Source of the DNA: a virus
IMG/VR virus record: IMGVR_UViG_3300020469_000007
Coordinates: 1-33,124 of that record
Length of the DNA: 33,124 nucleotides
Reading direction: 5' to 3' (one strand)
Shown here: positions 1 to 8,106 of the stretch, piece by piece
How positions within the stretch are numbered: position 1 is the first letter of the stretch
Layout: the number at the start of each line of letters is the position of its first letter
Program-made: the position numbers and the translations under genes
Notes under the pieces: model-generated
What the model was told of the DNA's origin: nothing
Seen by the model: only the letters and a program-made list of their open reading frames with translations
Databases searched by the model: none

Positions 1-77
1 GAGGTGCTGGTTATGATTTTATTGTGTTGGATGAATTTCAGGATTTAGATTCAGAATTGTGGACAGCAGTTTTAAGA
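1..77. repeat. Terminal direct repeat, left copy
   Basis: These 77 bases are identical to the last 77 bases of the window (33048-33124). The repeat lies inside the large-terminase gene. Joining the ends at it keeps the reading frame and joins Walker A to Walker B, so it marks an assembly overlap of a circular or circularly permuted molecule. It is not a biological terminal repeat that cuts a gene. The length of 77 is a common k-mer size in de Bruijn assemblers, which fits that origin. Confidence 0.97.
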
Positions 78-920
78 CCAACACTGTCAGATAAAAAAGG
101 TAAAGCAATGTTTATTGGCACACCAAGAGGTGTTGGTTCATTCAGTCATGATATGTACACCATGGCAAAAGAAACAAAAGATTGGTCAGCATTTACTTTT
201 ACAACTGTTCAAGGTGGACAGGTTGATCAAGCAGAAATTGAAGAAGCAAAAAGAGATCTTGATGAAAGAACATTTGAACAGGAATACAAAGCAACGTTTA
301 ACACATATTCTGGCACAGTGCATTTTTCATTTGACAGAGACAAACACATACAACCAATCACAAACTTTAGCACCAAAGACATACACTGTGGCATGGATTT
401 TAACTATGATCCAATGAGTGTCGCAATCAGTGTGATAGAAAAAGGTGTGGTGTATTTTATAGACGAAATCAACATGTCAGGTTCAAACACAGACGATGTG
501 GTTACAGAATTAAAAAGAAGATATCCAGATTCACATATAAACATATATCCAGATGCCGCAGGCAGACAAAGAAAAACGTCAGCAGGTGGTAGAACAGATA
601 TTTCCATATTACAAAACGCAGGATTCAAAGTAAATTACAAATTATCCAATCCTCCTATAAGGGACAGAGTAAATGCTGTAAATAGCAAGTTGAAGAACAC
701 AAACGGTTTAATCACAATGTTTATAGATCCAAAATGCAAACAAATAATTAGAAGTATAGAAAGATTAATGTACAAACCAAACACAACTGTGATTGATCAA
801 ACTGATGACGTACACATGGCGGATGCAGTGGGTTACTTGATAGATTATTTGTATCCAGTTAAAAAAGAAAACAATGCAAAACAACCTCTACGTTGGGGTT
901 TTTCAGGGAGTGTTAAATAA
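1..920 (+). CDS. terL: Terminase large subunit, C-terminal part (gene crosses the circular junction)
   Basis: ATPase/nuclease motor that packages DNA into the prohead. The reading frame is open from base 3 and continues the gene starting at 32735. The joined protein is 410 residues, normal to slightly short for TerL. This part begins just before Walker B (FIVLDEFQD, joined residues 111-119). It holds the RNase H-like nuclease domain: an early acidic strand (GMDFNYDP), a middle acidic motif (YPDAAGRQRKT) and a late acidic motif (HMADAVGYLIDY), the spacing of gp17-type terminases. The TAA stop at 918-920 shares its last A with the portal start codon, so the two are translationally coupled. The split is only an effect of where the circle was opened. 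Confidence 0.95.
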   Translation, partial: GAGYDFIVLDEFQDLDSELWTAVLRPTLSDKKGKAMFIGTPRGVGSFSHDMYTMAKETKDWSAFTFTTVQGGQVDQAEIEEAKRDLDERTFEQEYKATFNTYSGTVHFSFDRDKHIQPITNFSTKDIHCGMDFNYDPMSVAISVIEKGVVYFIDEINMSGSNTDDVVTELKRRYPDSHINIYPDAAGRQRKTSAGGRTDISILQNAGFKVNYKLSNPPIRDRVNAVNSKLKNTNGLITMFIDPKCKQIIRSIERLMYKPNTTVIDQTDDVHMADAVGYLIDYLYPVKKENNAKQPLRWGFSGSVK

Positions 921-2455
921 TGGCCGTTATACGAGATAGATTAATAAAAGGTGATGCCAAAAACTATGCCACATACATTGTGGAGGCACACGAAGCATAC
1001 AAATTGTACATAAACAGATGGCAATTTTTGCAAGATTCATACAATGGTGGATTTGAATATTTTCATGGCAAATACCTAGAACCTTACTACTACGAATCAA
1101 GAGACGATTACGAAAAAAGATTAAGAATGGTTGGTTTAGACAACCATGTAAAAAGTGTTGCAAACATTTACAATTCATTTTTATTCAAAAAAGATCCTGT
1201 AAGGAATTTAGGCAGTTTAGATACAGATCCAACTGTGCCTAATTTTATGGATGATGCTGACCTAGACGGCAGATCATACAAACAATTTTTAATGGATGTT
1301 GCAACTTGGATGCAGGTGTATGGCAATGTATGGATTATTGTTGACAAGGTCAACACAAATGCAATGACACGTGCAGAAGAATTACAACAAAATGTTAGAC
1401 CATATGTTTCAATGTTTCATCCATTGGATGTGTTGGATTGGGAATACACAAGAGGTCCAAACGGATTTTATGAATTAACATATCTAAAAGTTAAAGAAGA
1501 AGTAATACAAAACACACAATACGTTAGAGAATACACACCTACAGAAATCAACATCTACAAAATTAGTGGAGAAGACAGAAAAGGTGAATATGTGATGACA
1601 TTGCCAAATGAATTAGGCAAAGTACCAGCGGCGTGCTTATATGCACAACGTTCACAAGTGAGAGGAATTGGTGTATCATCTTTAGGAGATACAGCAGATA
1701 TACAAAAGGAAATTTATGAATTTCATTCAGAGATTGAACAAATTGTAAGATTAACTAATCACCCGTCACTTGTGAAAACAGCAGATACGGAGGCATCAGC
1801 GGGTGCAGGTGCAATCATTCAAATGCCACAAAATTTAGACGGCAATTTGAAACCGTTTCTGCTTCAACCAAATGGTTCATCAATTGAATCAGTTCTAAAA
1901 GCAATTGAGAAAAAAGTGGATTCAATTGATAGAACGAACCACCTTGCCGGATTGCGGAGCGTTGATAGTAGACGTCTCAGCGGAATTGCAATATCATCTG
2001 AGTTTACACAACTGTCTAGCAGATTGGCCACTTTCGCAACACAACTAGAACACGCAGAAGAACAGATATGGAGATTGTATGCACTGTATGAAGGCACAGT
2101 GTTTGATGGCACAATTGAATATCCAAGATCATTTTCAATACAAGACAAAGCAAACGATATCAGTCTTTTGAAAATGGCAAAAGATTCAAACATTAACAAT
2201 CAATTCATCAATGATGAAATAGACAAAAAATTATACAAAACTATTATGGAAGACGAAGCAATGGATATACCAGAGCAACAAGCACAACCATTACAAACTG
2301 AAATGACACATCCTCCATTAGAAAATGTTAACGCATTGGTTACACACATGCGTGAAATGATTGAACAAGGTTACACCAACGAACAAATTGTTGAACTGCA
2401 TCCAGAAATGGCAAAGTTTTTCAATAACACAGATCCAGCAGACAACAACATCTAA
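920..2455 (+). CDS. Portal protein
   Basis: Dodecameric ring at one capsid vertex through which DNA is packaged and to which the tail is joined. The protein has 511 residues, a typical portal length. It follows TerL directly, the usual position. Portal-like stretches include DVATWMQVYGNVWIIVDK (about residues 125-142) and YVSMFHPLDVLDWEY (about 162-176). A long helical region around 285-400 would fit the stem and crown, followed by a polar Gln/Glu-rich C-terminus. An AGGGAG ribosome site lies about nine bases before the ATG, and the start overlaps the TerL stop. Identification rests on context plus overall character; no alignment was run. Confidence 0.88.
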   Translation: MAVIRDRLIKGDAKNYATYIVEAHEAYKLYINRWQFLQDSYNGGFEYFHGKYLEPYYYESRDDYEKRLRMVGLDNHVKSVANIYNSFLFKKDPVRNLGSLDTDPTVPNFMDDADLDGRSYKQFLMDVATWMQVYGNVWIIVDKVNTNAMTRAEELQQNVRPYVSMFHPLDVLDWEYTRGPNGFYELTYLKVKEEVIQNTQYVREYTPTEINIYKISGEDRKGEYVMTLPNELGKVPAACLYAQRSQVRGIGVSSLGDTADIQKEIYEFHSEIEQIVRLTNHPSLVKTADTEASAGAGAIIQMPQNLDGNLKPFLLQPNGSSIESVLKAIEKKVDSIDRTNHLAGLRSVDSRRLSGIAISSEFTQLSSRLATFATQLEHAEEQIWRLYALYEGTVFDGTIEYPRSFSIQDKANDISLLKMAKDSNINNQFINDEIDKKLYKTIMEDEAMDIPEQQAQPLQTEMTHPPLENVNALVTHMREMIEQGYTNEQIVELHPEMAKFFNNTDPADNNI

Positions 2456-2463
2456 ATACTAGC

Positions 2464-2964
2464 ATGAAAAAAACCATGCGATGGCAGGTGTTGGAACAAT
2501 TCATTAAACAACACAATCTTAAAATTGGTGCAGAAATTGGAGTATGGAAAGCACGTACTTCATTATATCTTTTACAACACTGTGATATATTTTTGTATTG
2601 CATAGATGTATGGGAAACCACTGTTGGATATGACAAACCCAAATGGGATCATCGTTCAAACGAAAGACACTCAAGACATTTATTAAAACCATTTGCTGAC
2701 AGATGCAAAATTATAAAAGATTACAGCGAAACAGCATCCAAACAAATTAATGATGCAGAATTAGATTTTGTGTTTATAGATGGTGATCATACCACTAATG
2801 GTGTGATAAAAGATATAGAAAGTTTTTGGAACAAGGTAAAAACAAATCATTACATCATGGGACACGATTATGACAGACAAGGCGTAAAAGATGCAGTGCA
2901 TAAATTTTGTAAAAATCCAGAATTGTTGCCAAACGGAATATGGTGGTTTAAAAAATGGGAATAG
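2464..2964 (+). CDS. Class I SAM-dependent methyltransferase
   Basis: Predicted methyltransferase of 166 residues with a Rossmann fold. Motif I is KIGAEIGVWKARTS (residues 20-33), which binds S-adenosylmethionine. The acidic end of strand 4 appears as DFVFIDGDHTTNGVIKDI (101-118), the pattern of the Methyltransf_24 group, which often methylates sugars or small molecules. It lies between portal and head genes and overlaps the next gene, a glycosyltransferase, by 10 bases, which suggests they act on one glycan. No clear Shine-Dalgarno precedes the ATG; the eight-base gap behind the portal stop contains a CTAAATA element. The substrate is unknown. Confidence 0.8.
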   Translation: MKKTMRWQVLEQFIKQHNLKIGAEIGVWKARTSLYLLQHCDIFLYCIDVWETTVGYDKPKWDHRSNERHSRHLLKPFADRCKIIKDYSETASKQINDAELDFVFIDGDHTTNGVIKDIESFWNKVKTNHYIMGHDYDRQGVKDAVHKFCKNPELLPNGIWWFKKWE

Positions 2965-3749
2965 GTGACGACATGATGTGGCGTGCAGAAGCATACCACG
3001 AATACAAACGCACAGGCAAGAAACAACGACCTTACAGACAAGCAAAAGGTGTTCCACAAGGATTTGCAAAACCTGTGTGGCACAACACACCTTGGTTGGA
3101 TTTTAATTACGGCGAACCATTTGAAACACACCCCAACAATAACAAACGGTGGTATCACAACAAAACACCTTACAAACCCAAAACAGCACCTGTTCAATTT
3201 AAAGATTCTGAAGAGATGTGGTTCACATTGAATTACAAAAAATTACAACCTTATATCCTGATCAATCCAGATGCAAAAAATTCTATATTTGCAGACAACA
3301 AAAAATATTTTAGATGGCAAGCAGTTATAGATGGTCTACAAGATTACAAATTAGTAAGAGCATTGCCTAATCAATTGTTTATAAAAAATGCAAAAGGACA
3401 AACAAATTATCCAGGACTATTGAACATACAGTGTCTTACGATACGTGAAACAATGATCTTAATTAAGTACGCACATATGGTTGTGACCACAGAGGGTGCA
3501 GTGCATCACATAGCAGGCAATCTTGATGTGCCTTGTGTTGTGTTGTATGGCAGTCATCAAAGTCCCCAGAGAACAGGGTATGAAGGACAAATAAATATTA
3601 CACGCAAGACACATTGCAATCCAGACGGGTTGGGTTGTCATGTGCCAAAAGGTCCATGCACATATTGTGAACAAGCAATGGACAGTATTGAACCTGAAGA
3701 AGTTGTCAAACTAGTAAAGGAAAATTACAATGGCAAAATACAGAAGTAG
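2955..3749 (+). CDS. Glycosyltransferase family 9-like (heptosyltransferase-like, GT-B)
   Basis: Predicted GT-B glycosyltransferase of 264 residues, shorter than bacterial heptosyltransferases (about 320-350). The N-terminus GIGDDMMWRAEAYH resembles the acceptor-domain glycine motif of GT9, which supports the 2955 start over the internal ATGs at 2973 and 2976. The C-terminal donor-site region VVTTEGAVHHIAGNLDVP with VVLYGSH (about residues 176-200) is the characteristic GT9 part. Four cysteines at about 221-241 could hold a metal or disulfides. It is coupled to the methyltransferase upstream and overlaps the small basic gene downstream by 20 bases. Donor and acceptor are unknown; it may decorate the virion or the host surface. 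Confidence 0.72.
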   Translation: MGIGDDMMWRAEAYHEYKRTGKKQRPYRQAKGVPQGFAKPVWHNTPWLDFNYGEPFETHPNNNKRWYHNKTPYKPKTAPVQFKDSEEMWFTLNYKKLQPYILINPDAKNSIFADNKKYFRWQAVIDGLQDYKLVRALPNQLFIKNAKGQTNYPGLLNIQCLTIRETMILIKYAHMVVTTEGAVHHIAGNLDVPCVVLYGSHQSPQRTGYEGQINITRKTHCNPDGLGCHVPKGPCTYCEQAMDSIEPEEVVKLVKENYNGKIQK

Positions 3750-3987
3750 AACAGTCAAGTTAAATACGCCTTCGAGAGGTGATGTAAAAAAATTTAAAGT
3801 GTTTGTGCGAGATAGAAACACAGGCAATGTTAAAAAAATAAATTTTGGTCAAAAGGGCATGACGATCAAAAAAAATAATCCCATAAGACAACGATCATTT
3901 CTTGCACGAATGGGTGCAGTACTAAAAAAAGTGCGAGGACAAAAAAATTTATCGCCTGCTTATTGGTCAATGAAAGCATGGCGTTAA
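3730..3987 (+). CDS. Small basic conserved phage protein, possibly head-associated
   Basis: An 85-residue, Lys/Arg-rich protein. The pattern KVFVRDRNTGNVKKINFG followed by IKKNNP..R.SFLARM and a closing YWS.KAW recalls a small family common in T4-like marine phages near head and scaffold genes. That resemblance is from memory and uncertain. The usual paired cysteines of that family are absent here. AAGGA lies eight bases before the ATG. Its place between the packaging and scaffold genes suggests a role in capsid assembly or interaction with packaged DNA. Confidence 0.7.
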   Translation: MAKYRSRTVKLNTPSRGDVKKFKVFVRDRNTGNVKKINFGQKGMTIKKNNPIRQRSFLARMGAVLKKVRGQKNLSPAYWSMKAWR

Positions 3988-4004
3988 ACAAAGGAGGAGC
4001 AATC

Positions 4005-4079
4005 ATGACAAGAGGAAAAAAGAAAAACAAAATGAACAAAGGCAAAAAAGGCGCTACTAGAGGCAAAAAAAGAAGATAG
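4005..4079 (+). CDS. Tiny, extremely basic peptide (24 residues)
   Basis: A 24-residue reading frame beginning MTRGKKKNKM and ending in GKKRR. It is almost entirely Lys, Arg, Gly, Asn and Thr. It has the best ribosome-binding site in the neighbourhood (AGGAGG at 3992-3997, seven bases before the ATG), which is the main reason to believe it. It sits 17 bases after the previous stop and directly before the TATAAATA element that precedes the scaffold gene. A peptide this charged could bind DNA or RNA, for example as a capsid-internal peptide. No homology is claimed. Confidence 0.6.
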   Translation: MTRGKKKNKMNKGKKGATRGKKRR

Positions 4080-4087
4080 TATAAATA
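4080..4087 (+). promoter_or_regulatory. TATAAATA box (T4-late-like promoter candidate) before scaffold gene
   Basis: Exact match to the T4 late promoter core, placed between the tiny basic gene and the scaffold gene, 57 bases before the scaffold ATG. It is one of four exact copies lying in or at the edge of short rightward gaps. A GTACTGCC..GGGCAGGGAGTAC inverted repeat follows at once (about 4093-4117) and would form a 5' hairpin in the transcript. Confidence 0.5.
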
Positions 4088-4144
4088 ACAGTAGTACTGC
4101 CGTAGGGCAGGGAGTACACTCAACTCATATAAACAGGAGGACAT

Positions 4145-4849
4145 ATGGACGCAGAAAATCAAGCGGTAAAATCTCAGGACACTGCACCTGAATCTAAAGA
4201 GCAGGCACCCACAGCGGTTCAAGAAGAAACTAATACTCAAACTTTTTCTCAAGATGATCTAGAGAGAATCGTAGGAGAGAGAGTAGCGAGGGAACGTGCC
4301 AAATACGATAAAAAGTACAAAGGCATAGACGTTGATCAATACAACACATTGATTGAGAAAGAAGAAAAGGCAAGACAAGCGGATTTGGAAAAAAGAGGCG
4401 AGTTTGAAGCAGTTCTTAAAGAACAAGCAGAAAAATTCAATACTAAAATTAACCAATACCAGTCTGAATTGACTTCAATCAAAATTGATGGACAGTTGAT
4501 GTCTGAGGCATCTAATGCCAAAGCAATCAACCCTACTCAAGTGAGTCAATTGCTTAAACAACAATTGAAACTCAATGAAGCAGGCACAGTTGATGTGATA
4601 GACGCAAAAACGGGTCAAGTGCGTTATGATGACAAAGGCGATCCCATACAAGTTAAAGACTTGGTAAAAGAGTTTCTTTCAAGTAACCCGCATTTTGTTA
4701 GTGCAGGACCACAAGGTTCAGGCACTGGTAAAGGCGACGCTACTAAAGAATCGTTGGCCAATGATGACATAAACAACCTAAACATGAACATACCTGAGCA
4801 TCGTGCTAGGTATCGCGAGATCATGAGATCACGCGGAGTAAGTGTTTAA
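4145..4849 (+). CDS. Capsid scaffolding protein
   Basis: Likely internal scaffold that guides prohead assembly. The protein has 234 residues and is highly charged. It has a disordered acidic/Gln-rich N-terminus (about 1-40), a long Lys/Glu coiled coil (about 40-115, including VGERVARERAKYDKKYK and EKARQADLEKRGEFEAVL), and a C-terminal part ending in PEHRARYREIMRSRG, the pattern of the DUF4355-like scaffold group. It sits 18 bases before the major capsid gene, the classic position. The ribosome site AGGAGG precedes the ATG by six bases. Confidence 0.85.
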   Translation: MDAENQAVKSQDTAPESKEQAPTAVQEETNTQTFSQDDLERIVGERVARERAKYDKKYKGIDVDQYNTLIEKEEKARQADLEKRGEFEAVLKEQAEKFNTKINQYQSELTSIKIDGQLMSEASNAKAINPTQVSQLLKQQLKLNEAGTVDVIDAKTGQVRYDDKGDPIQVKDLVKEFLSSNPHFVSAGPQGSGTGKGDATKESLANDDINNLNMNIPEHRARYREIMRSRGVSV

Positions 4850-4867
4850 AAATAAAGGAGAAGTATC

Positions 4868-5725
4868 ATGGCAATTACAAATGCAGTAGATACAGGAATA
4901 GGAACAGCGTTCTTTAGTAACGTAGTTCAAGCAGGTCTTTTCACATTGAACGAAACTTCAATCATGAGACCTTTAATAAGAAACTATGACATGAGTGGTA
5001 CAGCGGGACTCACGGCCCAGTTACCAATATACCCCACGGTGGCAGTATCCACTCCGGGTGATGGCGTAGATTTAACTAACGCGGCGTTCGATTTGACAAC
5101 AACAAAAACGATCACAGCGTCAGAAAAAGGTGTAATGGTAACATTAACTGATTTGATGAAAGAATCATCTTCAGAGGATGTTGCTTCAGCAATAGGTAGA
5201 CAGATCGGTTCTGCATTAGCAGAAAAGGTTGACACTGATATTGCCGCTTTATTCTCAGGTTTTTCACAAACTGTAGGATCAGGCGCGGCGGAGATCTCAA
5301 TTGAAGATCTTTTCAAAGCAACGGCCCAACTCCGTACAAATAAAGTGCCATCTGGCCCTTTATACTGTGTGTTACACCCTAAACAAGCGTTCCAAATCAA
5401 GAAATTGTTAACAAACGCTGGTTCAACAATCAATCATAACCTATCTGACTTAGGTAATGAAGCATTGAGAAACGGTTTTGTAGGAACACTTGCAGGAATG
5501 CAAATCTTTGAATCAACAGTTATATCTGGTGACTCAGCAGGTGCATTCGTAGGTGCGGCATTCCACGGTGACGCTTTAGGTTACATGGTAAAACGTAACT
5601 TAAGAGTTGAAAACCAAAGAGACGCTTCAGCAAGAGCAGACGAAATCGTAGGTTCTATGGCGTATGGTGTTGGCGAAATATTTGACACTTATGGTGTTGG
5701 TATCGTAGGCGACGCAAACCTATAA
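4868..5725 (+). CDS. Major capsid protein (HK97 fold)
   Basis: Shell protein of the head, 285 residues. Placement after the scaffold, length, and features such as the N-arm, IGRQIGSALAEKVDTDIAALFSG (spine-helix-like, about 115-137), the LHPKQAFQIKKLL segment (about 164-176) and the C-terminal EIVGSMAYGVGEIFDTYGV agree with HK97-fold capsid proteins. No separate prohead protease is visible, and no delta domain is fused to it. AAAGGAG lies six to eight bases before the start. A strong intrinsic terminator follows the gene, consistent with a separately transcribed, abundant product. Confidence 0.9.
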   Translation: MAITNAVDTGIGTAFFSNVVQAGLFTLNETSIMRPLIRNYDMSGTAGLTAQLPIYPTVAVSTPGDGVDLTNAAFDLTTTKTITASEKGVMVTLTDLMKESSSEDVASAIGRQIGSALAEKVDTDIAALFSGFSQTVGSGAAEISIEDLFKATAQLRTNKVPSGPLYCVLHPKQAFQIKKLLTNAGSTINHNLSDLGNEALRNGFVGTLAGMQIFESTVISGDSAGAFVGAAFHGDALGYMVKRNLRVENQRDASARADEIVGSMAYGVGEIFDTYGVGIVGDANL

Positions 5726-5733
5726 TAAATATC

Positions 5734-5752
5734 AGTACATTTTTAATGTGCT
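5734..5752 (+). other. Small hairpin after the capsid gene
   Basis: AGTACATT and AATGTGCT pair over eight bases (one G-T wobble) with a TTT loop, directly after the capsid stop and 8 bases before the main terminator stem. It may protect the 3' end of the capsid mRNA. Confidence 0.4.
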
Positions 5753-5760
5753 CATACATA

Positions 5761-5793
5761 GAAGGGGCGGAATTCGTTTCGCCCTTTCTTTTT
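5761..5793 (+). terminator. Intrinsic terminator after major capsid gene
   Basis: A 12-base-pair stem (5761-5772 with 5777-5788, two G-T wobbles) closed by a TTCG tetraloop and followed by five Ts (5789-5793). This is a textbook rho-independent terminator, 35 bases after the capsid stop. It separates head from tail transcription and is followed within nine bases by the next TATAAATA box. Confidence 0.9.
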
Positions 5794-5801
5794 GACTATT
5801 G

Positions 5802-5809
5802 TATAAATA
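5802..5809 (+). promoter_or_regulatory. TATAAATA box before the tail operon
   Basis: Exact T4-late-type core directly downstream of the capsid terminator and 58 bases before the first tail/connector gene. Terminator followed by promoter is the expected arrangement for a separately started tail operon. A second related AATAAATA lies at the capsid stop codon (5724-5731). Confidence 0.55.
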
Positions 5810-5867
5810 AAACATCAAGCAGAACTTGATAACATAACATTAAATTAACAGGAGGTAGTACCCCTAC

Positions 5868-6320
5868 ATGGCAACATTATTAACTATTGCAGACATCCAA
5901 GATTACGAACCAGACATCTTAAACTATGGTATTCCTGATTTCGATCAAGAGATTACCAAAGCACAGAATGATGTTTTTCGTGACTTAAGAATAAGATGGT
6001 GGCCTACACAACAGATCGGTTTATACGATTTGAAATATCTTGCATCAGGACAAGTTGAACCAGATGAAGATATGTACAATGCCAGTCAACTCACAAGAGT
6101 GGCAGTGTATCAGTGTTTAGGTTTTCACGTATACCCAAAATTAGCAAAATTTGACGCAGATCAAGATATCTTTGAAAGAAAGATGGAATTCTATCGTAAA
6201 GATTACGAAAGAGAAATGGATCTTGTGTTGAGAGACGGTGTAGAGTATGATCACGATTCTTCAGGCAATATCACGGATGCTGAAAAGGAACCTACTCATT
6301 ATCTCCGCTTGAAAAGGTAA
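5868..6320 (+). CDS. Head-tail connector / adaptor protein
   Basis: A 150-residue, mostly alpha-helical protein in the position of HK97 gp6-type adaptors, which form a ring beneath the portal. The sequence starts with an ADIQDYEPDILNYGI segment and continues with long helices (about residues 24-130). The middle YNASQLTRVAVYQCLGFHVYP is typical of the helical bundle of connectors. It is the first gene of a tight operon that runs to the fibres. AGGAGG lies a rather long 13 bases before the ATG. The assignment is by position and fold expectation. Confidence 0.65.
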   Translation: MATLLTIADIQDYEPDILNYGIPDFDQEITKAQNDVFRDLRIRWWPTQQIGLYDLKYLASGQVEPDEDMYNASQLTRVAVYQCLGFHVYPKLAKFDADQDIFERKMEFYRKDYEREMDLVLRDGVEYDHDSSGNITDAEKEPTHYLRLKR

Positions 6321-6323
6321 CAA

Positions 6324-6773
6324 ATGAGTAACAGAGAAGATATAGCAAAAAATATCGAAACAGTTTTACAGGACATGACACCTCCTAGACCTGTCCTAGT
6401 CACACGCGAACCATTCGACGTAGAAAAATTAGCAATTACACAATTTCCTGCACTACTAATCACAACTGGTAATGAAACCAGAGAAGACAATGTGATGGGT
6501 GGCGGCAGGAGAGGTGTTATAGAAATAACGATCCGTGGTTTTGTAAGAGCAGATGGAAGATCAGCACAAATCATCACAGTGGATCAAAAAAGAAATGAAT
6601 TGATTGAACGTATTGAAGAAACGTTGAATTCAGATAGAACACGCGAACTTGCGGCATCCCAAGCATCAACAACACGTGTTAGAACAGTTGAAATAATTGA
6701 TCGTACGCCACCCTTGGGAGAGTTTTTGATAACGGCGGACGTGAGATATTCATTTACTAAAGGAGCAGTATAA
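6324..6773 (+). CDS. Tail terminator protein (gpU-like)
   Basis: A 149-residue alpha/beta protein in the position of lambda gpU-type tail terminators, which cap the tail tube and join it to the head. It has an N-terminal helix (REDIAKNIETVLQD), a strand FPALLITTGNE, the strand pair RGVIEITIRGFVRA and a final strand EFLITADVRYSF, the usual order of this fold. Its stop overlaps the next ATG by one base. No alignment was run. Confidence 0.65.
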   Translation: MSNREDIAKNIETVLQDMTPPRPVLVTREPFDVEKLAITQFPALLITTGNETREDNVMGGGRRGVIEITIRGFVRADGRSAQIITVDQKRNELIERIEETLNSDRTRELAASQASTTRVRTVEIIDRTPPLGEFLITADVRYSFTKGAV

Positions 6774-7051
6774 TGGCAAGATACACAACAATATATAGAG
6801 GATCTGAAAGACACGTTATAGAATCAGATCGTCTAGACAGATTTCTAGAGGAGGGTTGGACAACTGAAAAAACAACAGTAAAAAAACTCAAGTCGAAGAA
6901 AAAACTTCTGCCAAAGGTTGAAATCAAAGCAAAAGCAGAAGTCAACCACAAAACCCCAGATGTAATAGACTCAGAAGAAGACATGAGCGATATTGAATGG
7001 GAAATTAACAATCTAAAAGAGGAGACCAACGATGGCAACACTAACAGGTGA
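6773..7051 (+). CDS. Hypothetical protein, Lys-rich linker
   Basis: A 92-residue protein not recognised. Residues 1-32 form a small structured part with the pattern FLEEGWTTE, similar to short phage proteins in which a bulky residue follows a Gly near a Trp. Residues 35-62 are very Lys-rich, followed by an acidic tail. It overlaps the tail-tube gene by 20 bases and has AAAGGAG before its start. Its location inside the tail operon implies a structural or assembly role. Confidence 0.6.
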   Translation: MARYTTIYRGSERHVIESDRLDRFLEEGWTTEKTTVKKLKSKKKLLPKVEIKAKAEVNHKTPDVIDSEEDMSDIEWEINNLKEETNDGNTNR

Positions 7052-7433
7052 AAACGGTAAAGTGATGTTTGGAGATGATTCAGGTGGTGCTTCTACTCAA
7101 GTAGCAGAAGTAAGATCTTGGACAATTGAACACACAAAAGACGTTATAGAAGACACACGAATGGGCGACGGTAGCAGAACTTATAAATCAGGACTGAACC
7201 AATTTACAGGCACAATGGAGTGCATGTACGACACAGCACAAACAAGTGCTTCTGTATTTGATCCGGCAAACGACGCCGCAATTTCCGTGGAATTTTTTCC
7301 AGCGGCAACAGGCGTAAAGTATGTTGGAGACATAATTGTTACTTCAGTTTCTAGAACAGCAAGTTTTGATGATCTAGTCACTGTTTCATGTAGTTTTCAG
7401 GGAACTGGCGTACTACACGAAGAAACAATATAA
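7032..7433 (+). CDS. Major tail tube protein
   Basis: Forms the stacked hexameric rings of the long tail tube. It has 133 residues and is mostly beta. It starts with a GENGKVMFGDDSG segment, then EVRSWTIEHTKDVIEDTRMGDG (about 24-45), a loop and the closing strands IIVTSVSRTASFDDLVTVSCSF. These are hallmarks of tail-tube proteins of small siphophages (the phage_tail_3/TTP groups). It lies between the terminator-like and chaperone genes as in lambda. GAGGAG precedes the start by eight bases. Confidence 0.82.
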   Translation: MATLTGENGKVMFGDDSGGASTQVAEVRSWTIEHTKDVIEDTRMGDGSRTYKSGLNQFTGTMECMYDTAQTSASVFDPANDAAISVEFFPAATGVKYVGDIIVTSVSRTASFDDLVTVSCSFQGTGVLHEETI

Positions 7434-7438
7434 TACTG

Positions 7439-7759
7439 ATGATTGGAGGTAAAATATCCAATCTTGATGCGGTCTTCACACGGATCCAAAGGCAACTAGG
7501 AAAAGTGTCAGACCGCGTCGCAGAAAGAATTTTTCAAGAGGTGAAAATACACACACCTATTGATAAAGGCAGAGCAAGACGAGGTTGGAAAAAGAAGGTG
7601 GGTAGAAATCCATCTGCTGGAAACTTTGTTCAAAAAGAACACAGAATCACCAATCGCGTGCCTTACATTGGTCTGCTGGAACGAGGGCGTAGTCGACAAC
7701 GGCCTAATGGTATAGTAAGGCCAACCATTAAGGCATTTAAAACAAAAGGAAAAATATAA
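7439..7759 (+). CDS. HK97 gp10-like tail completion / neck protein
   Basis: A 106-residue basic protein. The pattern TPIDKGRARRGWKKKVG (about 39-55) followed by NRVPYIGLLERGRSRQRPNGIVRPT (about 74-97) is the signature of the HK97 gp10/neck family, which acts at the head-tail joint. The order is unusual: the gene follows the tail tube instead of preceding it. No Shine-Dalgarno precedes the ATG; a strong GGAGGT lies inside codons 3-4 (7445-7450), so the true start could be a rare codon downstream. Confidence 0.75.
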   Translation: MIGGKISNLDAVFTRIQRQLGKVSDRVAERIFQEVKIHTPIDKGRARRGWKKKVGRNPSAGNFVQKEHRITNRVPYIGLLERGRSRQRPNGIVRPTIKAFKTKGKI

Positions 7760-8106
7760 TGACTAAAGTCTTAGAAAATATTAAAGGTCACTTCAAACAA
7801 AAGTTGAACGGTGAACTTTTAAAACTTACAGTTGATGAATGGAAAACTGATATCTATTACAAACCAGTTTATTCGTTCGCTGTAGAATCTAAAATTATAG
7901 ATTTACAAGCACAAGGCAAAACAGTAGAAGCACTGGTTGAGTCTGTGATCAACAAAGCACTAACACCAGATGGCAAACCTATGTTTCATAAGTTTGACAA
8001 AGTAACATTAATGAATGAAGCAGATCCTTCAACGTTAATCAAGGTAGCAAGTGCTTTAAATAATGCAACATCCGAATACAAACAGGAGGATGTCGAAAAA
8101 AACTAA
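7759..8106 (+). CDS. Tail assembly chaperone, short form (lambda gpG analogue)
   Basis: A 115-residue protein directly upstream of the tape measure gene, the position of lambda gpG. Such chaperones coat the tape measure before the tube polymerises. It ends DVEKN just after a run of seven As that forms the slippery heptamer A-AAA-AAC (8097-8103). The start codon overlaps the previous stop, and AAAGGA lies about eight bases upstream. The gene makes this short form by normal termination and a longer form by frameshifting. Confidence 0.8.
   Translation: MTKVLENIKGHFKQKLNGELLKLTVDEWKTDIYYKPVYSFAVESKIIDLQAQGKTVEALVESVINKALTPDGKPMFHKFDKVTLMNEADPSTLIKVASALNNATSEYKQEDVEKN

Noticed and set aside
5792-5807. 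TTGACT followed by TATAAA as a sigma70 promoter after the capsid terminator
   Set aside because: The spacing is only four bases, far below the 16-18 needed; the TATAAATA box alone is the better call.
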